NCBI RefSeq assembly: GCF_031679605.1
Contig: NZ_CP117522.1
Coordinates: 9,486,001 to 9,550,000, forward strand
Source: Streptomyces luomodiensis
Lineage (GTDB): Bacteria; Actinomycetota; Actinomycetes; Streptomycetales; Streptomycetaceae
Length of the DNA: 64,000 nucleotides
Direction of reading: 5' to 3'
Below are positions 34,261-44,400 of the stretch, in pieces. Position 1 is the first letter of the stretch, and every line of letters begins with the position of its first letter. The position numbers and the translations under genes are program-made. Below the pieces are notes generated by a model. The model searched no databases and was not told the origin of the DNA. It saw nothing but the letters and a program-made list of their open reading frames with translations.

Positions 34261-36293
34261 CCCTCACCAACCAGACCCGGCTCGACCCGGTGGACGTCGA
34301 CATCCTCGCCAAGGCGCTGGACAACGTCGCCGCCGAGATGGGCGTGGTGATGATGCGCGCCTCCGGCAGCCCCGCCATCGCGGAGGCAGTCGACTTCTCC
34401 ACCTTCATCGCCGACGCCGATGGCGACATCATCAGTTACGCCGGCTACATCACCATGTACCTCGGCGCCGCGCGCCAGGCCGTGCGGCACATCCTCGCCA
34501 CCTACCCGCGCTCGGAGATCCGCGCGGGGGACATGTTCCTGTGCAACGACCCCTTCACCACCGGCAATGCCCACGCCGTCGACGTGGGTGTGGTGCGACC
34601 GATCTTCGCCGGCGACGAGCTGATGGCCTGGTGCTGGGCCGAGGCACATGTGAACGACTTCGGCGGGTTCGCGCCGGGCGGGATGAACCCGATCGCGACC
34701 GAGGCCTATGGCGAGGCGCTGCGGCTCCCCGGCGTCAAGATCGTCGACCAGGGTCGCATCGTCGAGGACATATGGCGGATCATCGAAACCAACATCCGCG
34801 TCCCCGAACTGGTCCTCAACGACATCCGCTGCTTCATCGCCGCCTGCCACCGCTGCGACGAGCGGCTCCAGGCGCTGATCGGGCAATACGGCGCCGCGAC
34901 CTTCCGCACCTATGTCGAGGCGGCGAAGGACCTCGCCGAACAGGCCGTCCGCCGCCGCATCGCGGATCTGCCCAACGGGACCTACGCCGCAGAGGAGTTC
35001 GCCGAACACAACGGCCACACCGACGAGCTCTACCCGGTCCGGTGCACGCTCACGGTCACCGACGACTCGCTGCGGTTCGACCTGACCGAATCCGCGCCGC
35101 AGACCGACGGCTTCATCAACGTCAGCGCCGCGACCACACTGGGCGCGGTCGTATCCCCGCTGCTGATCACCCTGCTCCCGGACCTGCCCATCAACCAGGG
35201 CACGCTGCGGCCGATCGAGGTCGTCACCCAACCGGGCACCATCTGCGACGCCCGGATGCCGGCGCCGATGGGCGCCGGGCACATCGAGACCGGCTTCCGG
35301 ATCGGCAAGGTGGTCACCAGGCTGCTCGCCGACCTCCAGGCCGGCAGCGACAACGCCTTCGTGCGCGAGCACGTGATGGCGCCGTGGCAGGACTCCTGGA
35401 GCGCGAGCTTCTTCTACGCCCCTGACGAGGACGGCCGGCTGGTGCCGTTCCCGGACATGAACGGCGGTGGCAGCGGGGCCGGCGCGCAGGCCGTCGCCGA
35501 CGGCATGGACGTCAGTGGCGTGCTCGCGCAGCCACAGAACAGCATCCCCGACATCGAGATCAACGAGCTGGCCTACCCGGTCCTGTACCTGTGGCGCAGG
35601 CTCAATCCGAACTCCGGCGGACCCGGCCGCACACGCGGCGGCGCGGGCATCGACCTCGCGTTCATGCCCTGGTACACGCCCGGTGGCCAAGAACACGTGA
35701 TGGCGGCGTGCTGGCAGGTCCCGCCGGCCGGCGTCTTCGGTGGTTACCCCGGCTCGACCAGCGGCTCCTCGCTGGTGGCCGGCGCCCGCGCGGACGAAGC
35801 ACTCGCCCAGGGCCGCGTCCCGCGCTCCGTCGACGACCTGGCCGCACCACCACAACCCTTGCAGGGCAAGCAGTTCGGGCTGTCGGTGGGCCCCGGGGAC
35901 GTTGTCGTCCTGCGGGTCGGAGGCGGGGGCGGACACGGCGACCCGATCGAGCGCGACCCCGCTCTCGTGGCGGCGGACGTGCGATCCGGGGCGGTCACCG
36001 TCGATGCCGCCCGTGTCTCCTACGGCGTCGTGCTCGACGCGGAAGGGCACCCCGATCGCGGCGCGACCAGCGCCGAGCGCGAGCGGATCCGCCAGGACCG
36101 CAGGGGCTGGGCCCGCGAGGGCGGGCTGGCCGTGCGCCGAAGCGAGGCCCATGAACGGCTGCGCGAGCGCGGGCAGTGGTGCCAGGCGCGACCGGGAGTC
36201 CGGCTCGTCGAGTACGCCGACCCTCGCACCGGAGCACTGGTTCGCGCGGATGTGGTCGTCCACCCGGACGGCGACCACGAAGGACTCCGATGA
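34257..36293 (+). CDS. hyuB: Hydantoinase/oxoprolinase subunit B family (678 aa)
   Basis: Overlaps hyuA by ATGA. HyuB signatures: DFSTFIADADGDIIS, GDMFLCNDPFTTGNAHAVDV, AEAHVNDFGG, GAGHIETGFRIG and the Gly-rich GGGGGHGDPIERDP near residue 560. The C-terminal extension of about 100 residues is charged and somewhat longer than minimal homologues. It is the partner of HyuA; the complex likely opens an amide/imide ring or carboxylates a ketone with ATP hydrolysis. Confidence 0.9.
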   Translation: MTLTNQTRLDPVDVDILAKALDNVAAEMGVVMMRASGSPAIAEAVDFSTFIADADGDIISYAGYITMYLGAARQAVRHILATYPRSEIRAGDMFLCNDPFTTGNAHAVDVGVVRPIFAGDELMAWCWAEAHVNDFGGFAPGGMNPIATEAYGEALRLPGVKIVDQGRIVEDIWRIIETNIRVPELVLNDIRCFIAACHRCDERLQALIGQYGAATFRTYVEAAKDLAEQAVRRRIADLPNGTYAAEEFAEHNGHTDELYPVRCTLTVTDDSLRFDLTESAPQTDGFINVSAATTLGAVVSPLLITLLPDLPINQGTLRPIEVVTQPGTICDARMPAPMGAGHIETGFRIGKVVTRLLADLQAGSDNAFVREHVMAPWQDSWSASFFYAPDEDGRLVPFPDMNGGGSGAGAQAVADGMDVSGVLAQPQNSIPDIEINELAYPVLYLWRRLNPNSGGPGRTRGGAGIDLAFMPWYTPGGQEHVMAACWQVPPAGVFGGYPGSTSGSSLVAGARADEALAQGRVPRSVDDLAAPPQPLQGKQFGLSVGPGDVVVLRVGGGGGHGDPIERDPALVAADVRSGAVTVDAARVSYGVVLDAEGHPDRGATSAERERIRQDRRGWAREGGLAVRRSEAHERLRERGQWCQARPGVRLVEYADPRTGALVRADVVVHPDGDHEGLR

Positions 36294-37912
36294 CCGGCAT
36301 CGACGACGCGAGGACGGACATGAGCACTGCGACCGACATGGACGCCGGCCCGGCCGGTACGTTCCCCGCCGCACTGGTCGAGCTGGCGAACCGTTTCGGC
36401 GACCAGGAAGCCGTGGTGGCACCCGAGGGACGCATCACCTTCGCCGAGTTCGTCCGCCGCTGTGACGAGCTGGCCGGCGCCTTCGCGGCCGCCGGGCTTC
36501 AGCCGGGGGACCGGGTCGGCATCCTGCTGCCCAACGGGCTGCGGTGGCTGGTGACGATGCTCGGCGCCCAGCGGGCCGGACTGGTCGCGGTCCCGATCAA
36601 CACCTGGTACCGCTCCGGCGAGCTGGCGCACCTGTTGGGCACCGCCGGGCTGCGGCTGGTCGTGACCGACGCGTATGTGTTCGGCAAGGACATGCTCGCC
36701 GAACTCGGCGCGGCGGGTTACCCCGAGGTCTTCGCACCCGGGCCGCGCGCAGAGGGCTATCTGGGCGCGCTGATCTGGCCCGCGGCGCAGACGTTCCCGC
36801 CCGCCGCCGTGCCCGGCCCGGCCCCTGCGCACACCGCCGCGCCGGACGACATCGCGATGATCCTCTACACCAGCGGCAGCACGGCACTGCCCAAACCCGT
36901 CCCGCTCGAGCACGGCAAGCTCCTGCGCAACGGCCGGGCCATGGGCGAGCGCATGCACCTGCGGCCCGGCGACCGGCTCTGGTTCGCCATGCCGCTGTTC
37001 TTCGGTTACGGCGCCTGCAACGCGCTTCCGGTGGCGCTCACCCACGGGGTGACCCTGTGCATCCAGGAGAAGGTCGAAGGAGACAAGGCCCTCGAATTCA
37101 TCGAGCGCGAGCGCTGCACCGTCTCCTACGGACTGGCGACGGCGGTCCGGGCGCTGCTCGACGCACCGAGTTTCGGCAGTCGGGAGATTTCGTCGCTGCG
37201 CACCGGTCCGGTGGGCTTCAACGCCGAGGACAAGCGCCTCGCGATCGAGGGACTCGGCATCTCCGAGGCATGCGCCGCCTACGGGCTCACGGAGTCCTAC
37301 GGCTTCGTGACGATGACCGACGCCCACGACCCCCTCGAGATCAAGCTGCACACCCAGGGCACCGTGCTGCCGACCCAGCGGATCCGCGTCGTCGACGCCG
37401 CGGGCGCCGTATGCCCGCCGGGCGTCACCGGTGAGATCGAGGTCCGGGGGTGCGTGATCGACGGATACCTCGGCTCGGCGGAGATCAACGCCGGTACCCG
37501 CTCGGCGGACGGCTGGTTCCGCACCGGCGACCTCGGCTCGATCGACGCGGACGGCCGGCTCGCGTTCGGCGGCCGGTGGAAGGAGATGCTCAAGATCAAG
37601 GGCATCAACGTGGCGCCGCTGGAGATCGAGGGCATCCTCTCCGGTCACGCCGGCGTCGACCAGGTCCACGTCGTCGGACTGGCCACGCCGGAAGGCGACC
37701 AGGAGATGGCCTGCGTCGTGGTCCCGAAGACCGGTTGGCCGGCCGACGAGGCCCAGCTCGTCCACGAGTTGACCGAGTACATCCGCGGCCGCGCCGCCAG
37801 CTACAAGGTGCCCACCCGGTTCGTGGTGATGGACGCGCGATCGGTGCCGCAGACCCACACCGGCAAGGTCAGCAAGCTCAAGCTGCGCGAGATGCTCGAG
37901 GCCGCCCGATGA
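36290..37912 (+). CDS. Acyl-CoA ligase, AMP-forming (540 aa)
   Basis: ATGA overlap with hyuB. ANL-superfamily motifs: YTSGSTALPKPV (the usual TGxPKG is ALPKP), YGLTESYGF, WFRTGDLGSID, and the final catalytic Lys in QTHTGKVSKLKL. The pattern RWKEMLKIKGINVAPLEIE resembles benzoate/cyclohexanecarboxylate-CoA ligases. It should activate a carboxylic acid as CoA thioester with ATP, feeding the acyl-CoA dehydrogenase, hydratase and thiolase-like enzymes of the operon. Substrate not deducible. Confidence 0.88.
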   Translation: MTGIDDARTDMSTATDMDAGPAGTFPAALVELANRFGDQEAVVAPEGRITFAEFVRRCDELAGAFAAAGLQPGDRVGILLPNGLRWLVTMLGAQRAGLVAVPINTWYRSGELAHLLGTAGLRLVVTDAYVFGKDMLAELGAAGYPEVFAPGPRAEGYLGALIWPAAQTFPPAAVPGPAPAHTAAPDDIAMILYTSGSTALPKPVPLEHGKLLRNGRAMGERMHLRPGDRLWFAMPLFFGYGACNALPVALTHGVTLCIQEKVEGDKALEFIERERCTVSYGLATAVRALLDAPSFGSREISSLRTGPVGFNAEDKRLAIEGLGISEACAAYGLTESYGFVTMTDAHDPLEIKLHTQGTVLPTQRIRVVDAAGAVCPPGVTGEIEVRGCVIDGYLGSAEINAGTRSADGWFRTGDLGSIDADGRLAFGGRWKEMLKIKGINVAPLEIEGILSGHAGVDQVHVVGLATPEGDQEMACVVVPKTGWPADEAQLVHELTEYIRGRAASYKVPTRFVVMDARSVPQTHTGKVSKLKLREMLEAAR

Positions 37913-38889
37913 CCCGGACCACCATGCCCACCGGCCGGCTCCGGCGCACCCCGGCCTTCACCGACCTGCCCACCCTGCCCGGCCGCGACGAGCACCACGC
38001 CTGGGACGTATGGGGCCGCGACGACGAGATCGGGACGCTCAACCTGATCGGACCCGAGCAGCGTCTCGCCGCCGCCCAAGCCGTCCGGACCGGCGACATG
38101 ATCTCGCTGGCGCTTCCCCTGAACGAGCCCGATCCCGGTCTGTTCGACGAGCGGGCCCGCTACCGCCACCTCGTCGAGGACACCGCCGCGGGACACGACG
38201 ACAAGCTCGACGACTTCTACCTCCAGTCCTCCTCGCAATGGGACGGGCTGCGTCACATCAAGGCCGGCCGGCACGGCTACTGGGGCGGCAGGCAGGAGGA
38301 GGACCTCGCCACCACCGGCGTTCTGGGCATCGACCGGTGGGCCGACCACGGCTTCGGCGGCCGAGGCGTCCTGGTCGACGTCGCGGCCCACCTCGCGTCG
38401 CGCGGCACACCGCTCGTCCCCGACCAGCCGGTCGAGATCACCACGGCCATGCTCGACGAAGCCGCCGCGGCACAGGGCACCACGTTCCGCTCCGGGGACA
38501 TCCTCGTGGTCCGGACCGGGTGGACCGAGTGGTACCGGGCGTTGCCGCCGGCGCACCGCGCACGCCTGCGCGGCACCATCGGCGCCGGTTTCGCCTGCCC
38601 CGGCCTGGAGTCCTCGAAGAACACCGCGGGCTACCTGTGGGACCACGAGTTCGCCGCGGTCGCCGTGGACAACGTCGGCGTCGAGGTGTTCCCCGTCGAA
38701 CGCGCCAAGGGCTTCCTGCACCGGCGGCTCATCGCCCTCCAGGGCATGCCGCTGGGAGAGCTGTGGCACCTCCGCCGCCTCGCCGAGGTGTGCGCCGCCC
38801 GCGGGCGTTACGACTTCCTGCTCGTCTCCGGCGTCCTGCCGCTGCCGCGCGGGGTCGGCAGCCCCGCCAACGCCTACGCGATCGTCTGA
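37909..38889 (+). CDS. Cyclase-family metal-dependent hydrolase (326 aa)
   Basis: Overlaps the ligase by ATGA. It belongs to the putative cyclase/kynurenine-formamidase-like fold in the branch with SSSQWDGLRHI in place of the canonical HxGTHxD. Other conserved stretches are NLIGPEQR, GRGVLVDVAAH and VVRTGWTEWY. Known relatives hydrolyse formamide, amide or ester/lactone bonds using a divalent metal. Within this operon it could open a ring or remove an amide; the exact reaction is unknown. Confidence 0.82.
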   Translation: MTRTTMPTGRLRRTPAFTDLPTLPGRDEHHAWDVWGRDDEIGTLNLIGPEQRLAAAQAVRTGDMISLALPLNEPDPGLFDERARYRHLVEDTAAGHDDKLDDFYLQSSSQWDGLRHIKAGRHGYWGGRQEEDLATTGVLGIDRWADHGFGGRGVLVDVAAHLASRGTPLVPDQPVEITTAMLDEAAAAQGTTFRSGDILVVRTGWTEWYRALPPAHRARLRGTIGAGFACPGLESSKNTAGYLWDHEFAAVAVDNVGVEVFPVERAKGFLHRRLIALQGMPLGELWHLRRLAEVCAARGRYDFLLVSGVLPLPRGVGSPANAYAIV

Positions 38890-38919
38890 CCCCGCGCGCC
38901 GCGCAAGAAAGGACACACC

Positions 38920-40092
38920 ATGCCCCTGGGGCCCCTGCGGCAGGTGGCCGTCGTCGGAATCGGGATGACCGAAGTGTCGCGCGTTTCGACACGCGGCGCC
39001 CTCGGCTTCGCGGCCGACGCCCTCCGGCTCGCCCTTGACGACGCCGGCCTGCGTGCCGAGGACGTCGACGGCCTGTTCACCAACGTCGGAAACCCGCTGG
39101 CCGTCGACTACGACCGGATGGCGGAGGCATTCGGACTGCGCATCCGCGCCGCCGTGCAGACCTGGAGCCACGGCCGATTCGTCGGCCCCGCCCTCCAGGC
39201 CGCCGTCCAGGCGGTAGCGCTCGGTACGGCCGACGTCGCCGCCTGCGTGGGCGGCGTGGCCTTCTCCGGGCTGGGCGTCGTCGGCGGTTCCGGCGACCTG
39301 GAGGGAACGCGCCAGGGCGGCGGGTCGCACGGCGAACTGCCGCACTACGGGATGACGGCACCCGGCGCCGGTGCGGCGATGGCGTTCCGCCGGTACTGCG
39401 CCCGCTACGGGTACGACCCCGAGCTGATCTCGGCCGTCCCGATCGCCTTCCGCCGCCACGCCCGGCGGAACGCGAACGCGCAGATGACCAAGGCTCTCGA
39501 GCGCGCGGACTACGCGGCACAGCCGTACGTGGTCGAGCCGTTGCGCCGCCCCGACTTCGCGCTGCTCAGCGACGGTGGCGGCTGTGTGCTCGTGACCACG
39601 GTCGAGCGGGCACGGGACCTGCGGCAGCCCGCGGTCGTCATCGGCGGCATGCAGGGTCTGCGCGCCGGCCGTGACGAGTTCATCTTCGCCCCGCCCGGAC
39701 TGGGGGTCTTCTCCCAGGGCGACACCCGCCGTGCCGAGGACAACCCGGTCTATGCCATGGCCGGGCTGACCGGGCCCGGCGACGTCGACTCGCTCCAGCT
39801 CTATGACGCCTTCTCGCCCAACGTCGTGTTCGTCCTGGAGCGCTTCGGCTTCACCGGGGAGGGCGAGGCGCTCGAGTGGCTCCAGAACGGCCGCATCGAG
39901 CTCGGCGGCGACCTGCCGACCAACACCGCGGGCGGCCTGTTGTCCGAGGCCCACATCTGCGGGTGGGGGCACATGATCGAGGCCACCCGGCAGATCCGCG
40001 GCCAGGCCGGAGCGCGGCAGGTGGCGGACTGCGAAGTCGTCCAGTGGGCGACCCCGTTCGGAGACTCGCTCATCTTCCAGAAGGACCGGTGA
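38920..40092 (+). CDS. Thiolase-like protein, SCP2/Ltp-type (390 aa)
   Basis: Thiolase fold: VAVVGIGMTEVSR at the N-terminus, LALDDAGLRAEDVDGL, LLSDGGGCVLV, LYDAFSPNVVFVLE and the C-terminal HICGWGH block. At the place of the usual nucleophile (CASG) it reads TWSHGRF, so the catalytic Cys appears absent. It is followed immediately by a DUF35 protein. Thiolase-like/DUF35 pairs include the Ltp2-ChsH2 steroid side-chain retro-aldolase, so a retro-aldol rather than thiolytic C-C cleavage is plausible. AAGAAAGGA lies before the ATG. Confidence 0.85.
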   Translation: MPLGPLRQVAVVGIGMTEVSRVSTRGALGFAADALRLALDDAGLRAEDVDGLFTNVGNPLAVDYDRMAEAFGLRIRAAVQTWSHGRFVGPALQAAVQAVALGTADVAACVGGVAFSGLGVVGGSGDLEGTRQGGGSHGELPHYGMTAPGAGAAMAFRRYCARYGYDPELISAVPIAFRRHARRNANAQMTKALERADYAAQPYVVEPLRRPDFALLSDGGGCVLVTTVERARDLRQPAVVIGGMQGLRAGRDEFIFAPPGLGVFSQGDTRRAEDNPVYAMAGLTGPGDVDSLQLYDAFSPNVVFVLERFGFTGEGEALEWLQNGRIELGGDLPTNTAGGLLSEAHICGWGHMIEATRQIRGQAGARQVADCEVVQWATPFGDSLIFQKDR

Positions 40093-40097
40093 CCGCG

Positions 40098-40499
40098 ATG
40101 ACCAACCCACGACCGCTTCCCGCACGGTACCCCGAGGACGTCGAACACCTCGACGGCGCGGCCCGCGGCGAACTCCGCATCCCGGTCTGCCACTCCTGCG
40201 CCCAGGAGTTCTGGCCGCCAGGACCGGTGTGCCCCCGCGACTTCACCACCGACGTCGGCTGGGTGACCGACCCCGGCACCGGGCGCGTCAACAGCTGGGT
40301 GCGCTTCCACAAGCGATACTTCGCCGGCGACGAGGTGCCCTACACCGTGGTCCAGGTCCGGCTCGACAGCGGCCCGAACCTGACCACCACCTGGACCGGC
40401 CCCGCCGATCCCGTGATCGGCGAGCCAGTGGCGGTGTCCTTCCGCGAGGCCGGCGCGTCGGTCTTCCTCCCGGAGTTCGGGCCCGGAGGCCAGGCGTGA
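40098..40499 (+). CDS. DUF35 OB-fold/zinc-ribbon partner protein (133 aa)
   Basis: An N-terminal rubredoxin-like zinc ribbon (CHSCAQEFWPPGPVCP; CxxC plus a third Cys, the fourth position being Asp) precedes an OB-fold (VNSWVRFHKRYF ... VPYTVVQVRLDSG). ATG at 40098 is used; GTG at 40089, overlapping the thiolase stop, is equally possible. DUF35 proteins bind acyl-CoA and complex with thiolase-like enzymes, which fits its neighbour. Overlaps the LLM gene by GTGA. Confidence 0.88.
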   Translation: MTNPRPLPARYPEDVEHLDGAARGELRIPVCHSCAQEFWPPGPVCPRDFTTDVGWVTDPGTGRVNSWVRFHKRYFAGDEVPYTVVQVRLDSGPNLTTTWTGPADPVIGEPVAVSFREAGASVFLPEFGPGGQA

Positions 40500-41431
40500 C
40501 CGCCGCCCGGGAGCTCGCGGCCCGGATCGGACCGGTGGGGGTGTGGCCGGCCGTGCTCGGGGAGGTCCCGGCCGCGCGGGCCGCGGCCGCCGCCGCGGAG
40601 ATCGAGGACCTCGGATACGGCGCCCTGTGGATCGGCGAATCCCCGGCGCACAAGGAGGTCTTCACGCACAGCGCGCTCCTGCTCGGCGCCACCTCACGGA
40701 TCACCGTGGCCACCGGGGTCGCCACCATCGGGGCACGGGACGCGACCGCCACCGACGCCGCGGCGCAGACACTGGGCGAGGCCTTCCCGGACCGGTTTGT
40801 GCTGGGGCTGGGCGCCGGCCACGCCGAGGCCGGACGCGGACGAGGACACGACCGGCCCCTCACCGCCCTGCGGGAGTACCTCGACGCGCTCGACACCCGC
40901 CCGTATCGCGGACCACGCCCAGCCCGGCCCGTGCCCCGTGTCCTGGCGGCTCTGCGGCCGCGGATGCAGGAGCTGGCCCGCGACCGGACCAGTGGCGCGC
41001 ACTCGTTCTTCGTCCCGCCGTCCCACACCGCGGCGGCGCGGGAACGGCTCGGTCCCGACCCCCTGCTCGCCCCCGAGCAGGCCGTGGTCGTCGACCCGGA
41101 CCCCGGACGGGCCCGCGCCATCGCGCGTGCGCACGTCGCGACCCGGCTCGCCCTGCGCAACTACGTGAACCACGTGCGCGCCCTCGGGTTCGGCGACGAC
41201 GACCTCGTCGGCAGCGGCAGCGATCGCCTCGTCGACGCGCTGGTCGCCTGGGGCGACCCCGAGACCGTCGCCGCCCGCGTCCGGGAGCACCTCGACGCCG
41301 GAGCCGACCACGTGGCGATCCACCCCCTCACCGCCGCGCCCGCGCAGGGGCTGGCGCCGGTCCTCGACCAGCTGCGTGCCCTCACGCCCGCCCTGCCCCT
41401 GACGACGGTCCTCCCTGGATCCGCCCGCTGA
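40496..41431 (+). CDS. LLM-class F420/FMN-dependent oxidoreductase (311 aa)
   Basis: Luciferase-like TIM-barrel pattern: IGPVGVWPAVL, EDLGYGALWIGES, SRITVATGVATIGARD, and FVLGLGAGHAE. The latter and ARDATATDAAAQTL are typical of actinobacterial F420-dependent family members. GTG start overlaps the DUF35 stop (GTGA). It probably oxidises or reduces a pathway intermediate with a deazaflavin or flavin cofactor. A second, deleted LLM relic occurs at 52201-52356. Confidence 0.87.
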   Translation: MTAARELAARIGPVGVWPAVLGEVPAARAAAAAAEIEDLGYGALWIGESPAHKEVFTHSALLLGATSRITVATGVATIGARDATATDAAAQTLGEAFPDRFVLGLGAGHAEAGRGRGHDRPLTALREYLDALDTRPYRGPRPARPVPRVLAALRPRMQELARDRTSGAHSFFVPPSHTAAARERLGPDPLLAPEQAVVVDPDPGRARAIARAHVATRLALRNYVNHVRALGFGDDDLVGSGSDRLVDALVAWGDPETVAARVREHLDAGADHVAIHPLTAAPAQGLAPVLDQLRALTPALPLTTVLPGSAR

Positions 41432-41462
41432 CGGCTGCCGTCCCCGACGAAGGAACCACCAC

Positions 41463-44400
41463 ATGAACGAGCCCGCCCCGCGCCTCAGTCCCGAGGACCG
41501 CTACCTCGTGACCGAGGGGCTCATCCACCTGACCGGTGTGCAGGCCCTGGCCCGGCTCCCGATCGACGTCCGCAGGTCCGACCGCCGGGCCGGGCTGAGG
41601 ACCGCGGCGTTCGTCTCCGGCTACGAGGGATCACCCCTTGGCGGCTACGACCTCGAGCTGGGCAGGCAGACCGATCTGCTGGCCGAGCACGACGTCGTGT
41701 TCCGGCCCGGCGTCAACGAGGAGCTGGCCGCGACGGCGGTCCAGGGCGCGCAGTTGGCCGCGGCGTCGGCCGACCGGCGCGTCGACGGGGTCACCGGCTA
41801 CTGGTACGGCAAGTCCCCGGGCCTCGACCGGGCCTCGGACGCGTTGCGGCACAACAACCTGATGGGCACCCACCCCGCCGGTGGTGCACTGGCCCTCGTC
41901 GGGGACGATCCGTCGGCGAAGTCCTCCACGGTGCCCGGCAGTTCCGAGCTGCTGCTCGCCGACCTGGGCATGCCGACGCTCTGCCCCGCCGACCCGCAGG
42001 AGGTGCTCGACCTGGGGCTGCACGCCGTCGCACTGTCCCGGGCGTGCGGTCTGTGGGTCGGCTTCAAAATCGCCACCAACGTCGCGGACGGCACCGGCAC
42101 CGCGCGGGTGCACCCCGATCGCATCCGGCCCGTGGCCCCGGATCTCATCGTCGACGGGCAGCCGTTCGCCCACGAGATGACCGCCAGGATGCTGCAACCG
42201 GATCTCGGCCGGCTCGAGCGCAGTCGCGACGGGGCCCGGCTCGAGATCGCCCGGCGCTACGCCGCGGTCAACGGGCTGAACACGATGGTCGGCGCGGGGG
42301 CCGGCGACCGCTTGGGGATCGTCGCGCCGGGCAAGACCTTCCACGACCTTCGCCAGGCGCTGCGCATCCTCGGCCTGGACGACGCCGAGCTGGCCCGCCG
42401 GGGCGTCCGGCTGTTGCATCTGGCGATGGTGCATCCGCTCGAACCGGACGTGATCGGCCGTTTCGCCGCCGGAGTGCGCGAGATCATCGTCGTGGAGGAG
42501 AAACGGTCCTTCGTGGAGGCCGCCCTCAAGGACCTGCTGTACGGTCGTCCGGACGCGCCAGTGGTCAGCGGCAAGCGCGGGCCGGACGGCGCCGCCCTCA
42601 TCCCGGCCGACGGCGAGCTGGACCCGGATCGCATCGCGGCGGCCCTCGCCGTCCGGCTCCGTGCGCACGGCGGCTTCCCCTCCGTCGAGGCGTGGGTGGC
42701 GGACCGGCGATCGCCGCGGCGGCGAGTCCTGCTGCCCCTTGCCACCCGCACGCCGTACTTCTGCTCGGGCTGCCCGCACAACTCCTCGACCAAGGCACCC
42801 GAAGGGTCGCTGGTCGGCGCCGGCATCGGCTGCCACAGCCTCGTGCTGATGATGGATCCCGGGCAGACCGGCGACATCACCGGGCTGACGCAGATGGGCG
42901 GCGAGGGCGCGCAGTGGGTGGGCATGGCGCCCTTCCTGTCCAGGGACCACCTGCTGCAGAACCTCGGCGACGGCACCTTCCACCACTCGGGCAGCCTGGC
43001 CGTGCGCGCGGCCGTGGCCGCCGGGGTGAACATCACCTACAAGCTGCTGTACAACTCGGCGGTCGCGATGACGGGCGGGCAGCAGCCCGCGGGTGTGCTG
43101 ACGATCCCGCAGATCACCCACGCCATGCGGGCCGAGGGCGTGCGCCAGATCATCGTCACCACCGAGGACCCACGCCGCTACCGCCGTGCCCGGCTCGCGC
43201 CGGGGGTGCGGGTCTGGCACCGTGACCGGCTCACGGAGGCGCAGCAGACACTCGCTCGCACCGAGGGTGTCACCCTGCTGATCCACGACCAGGAGTGTGC
43301 GACGGAGCTGCGCCGCAAGCGCAAGCGCGGGCTGGCCCCGGACCCCGTCCAACGGGTGGTCATCAACGAGCGCGTCTGCGAGGGCTGCGGCGACTGCGGC
43401 GAGAAGTCGAACTGCCTGTCGGTCCAGCCGGTCCCCACCGAGTTCGGCCGCAAGACCCGCATCGACCAGTCGTCGTGCAACAAGGACTTCTCCTGCCTCG
43501 CCGGGGACTGCCCGTCCTTCCTCACGGTGGTGCCGTCCAAGGGGCGGGCGACGCGGCCGGTCGCCGACCCGATCCCAGCTGGGCTGCCCAAGCCCGCGTG
43601 GGTGTTCTCGGCCGAGCGGTTCACCGTGCGGGTGACGGGGGTCGGCGGCTCGGGAGTGGTCACCCTGTCGCAGATCCTCGGCAGCGCGGCGACCATCGCC
43701 GGCCTGCCCGTCCGCTCGCTCGACCAGACCGGACTCGCGCAGAAGGGCGGCGCCGTCGTCTCCGACATCAAGATCGGTCAGGCCCACGCCAACAAGGCGG
43801 CCGAGCGAGAGTGCGATCTCTACCTCGGCGCCGATGTGCTCGTCGCCGCCGATCAGCGATACCTCGCCGTCGCCGATCCGCGCCGCACCGTCGCCGTGGT
43901 CTCGACCTCACGCGTGCCCACCGGCGCGATGGTCACCGACACCAGCGTCGGCTTCCCCGACGAGGACGCGCTGCTCGGCCGCATCCGGGAGGCGACCGAC
44001 GCCACGGCGATGACCGCCCTCAACGCCCGTGAACTCTCCGAGACGCTGTTCGGCCAGGACCAGTACGCCAACCTCCTGCTGACCGGTGTGGCCTACCAGC
44101 TGGGCGCGCTGCCGATCCCGGACTCCGCGATCGAGGAGGCGATCACCCTCAACGGGACCAAGGCGGAGACCAACGTGCAGGCGTTCCGCCGCGGCCGGCA
44201 GTTCGTGGCCGACCGCCCCGCCCTGGAAGCCACGCTGCGCTCCCTGCGCGGCGAGCCCGCACCACCGCCACCGCTCGACTCCACCGCGCGGGAGCTGCTG
44301 GCCAGGGTCGGCGCCGCCGAGGACACCGAACTCGCCCGGCTGCTGAGAATCCGCGTACCGGACCTGATCGCCTACCAGAACGCCGGCTACGCCCGCCGCT

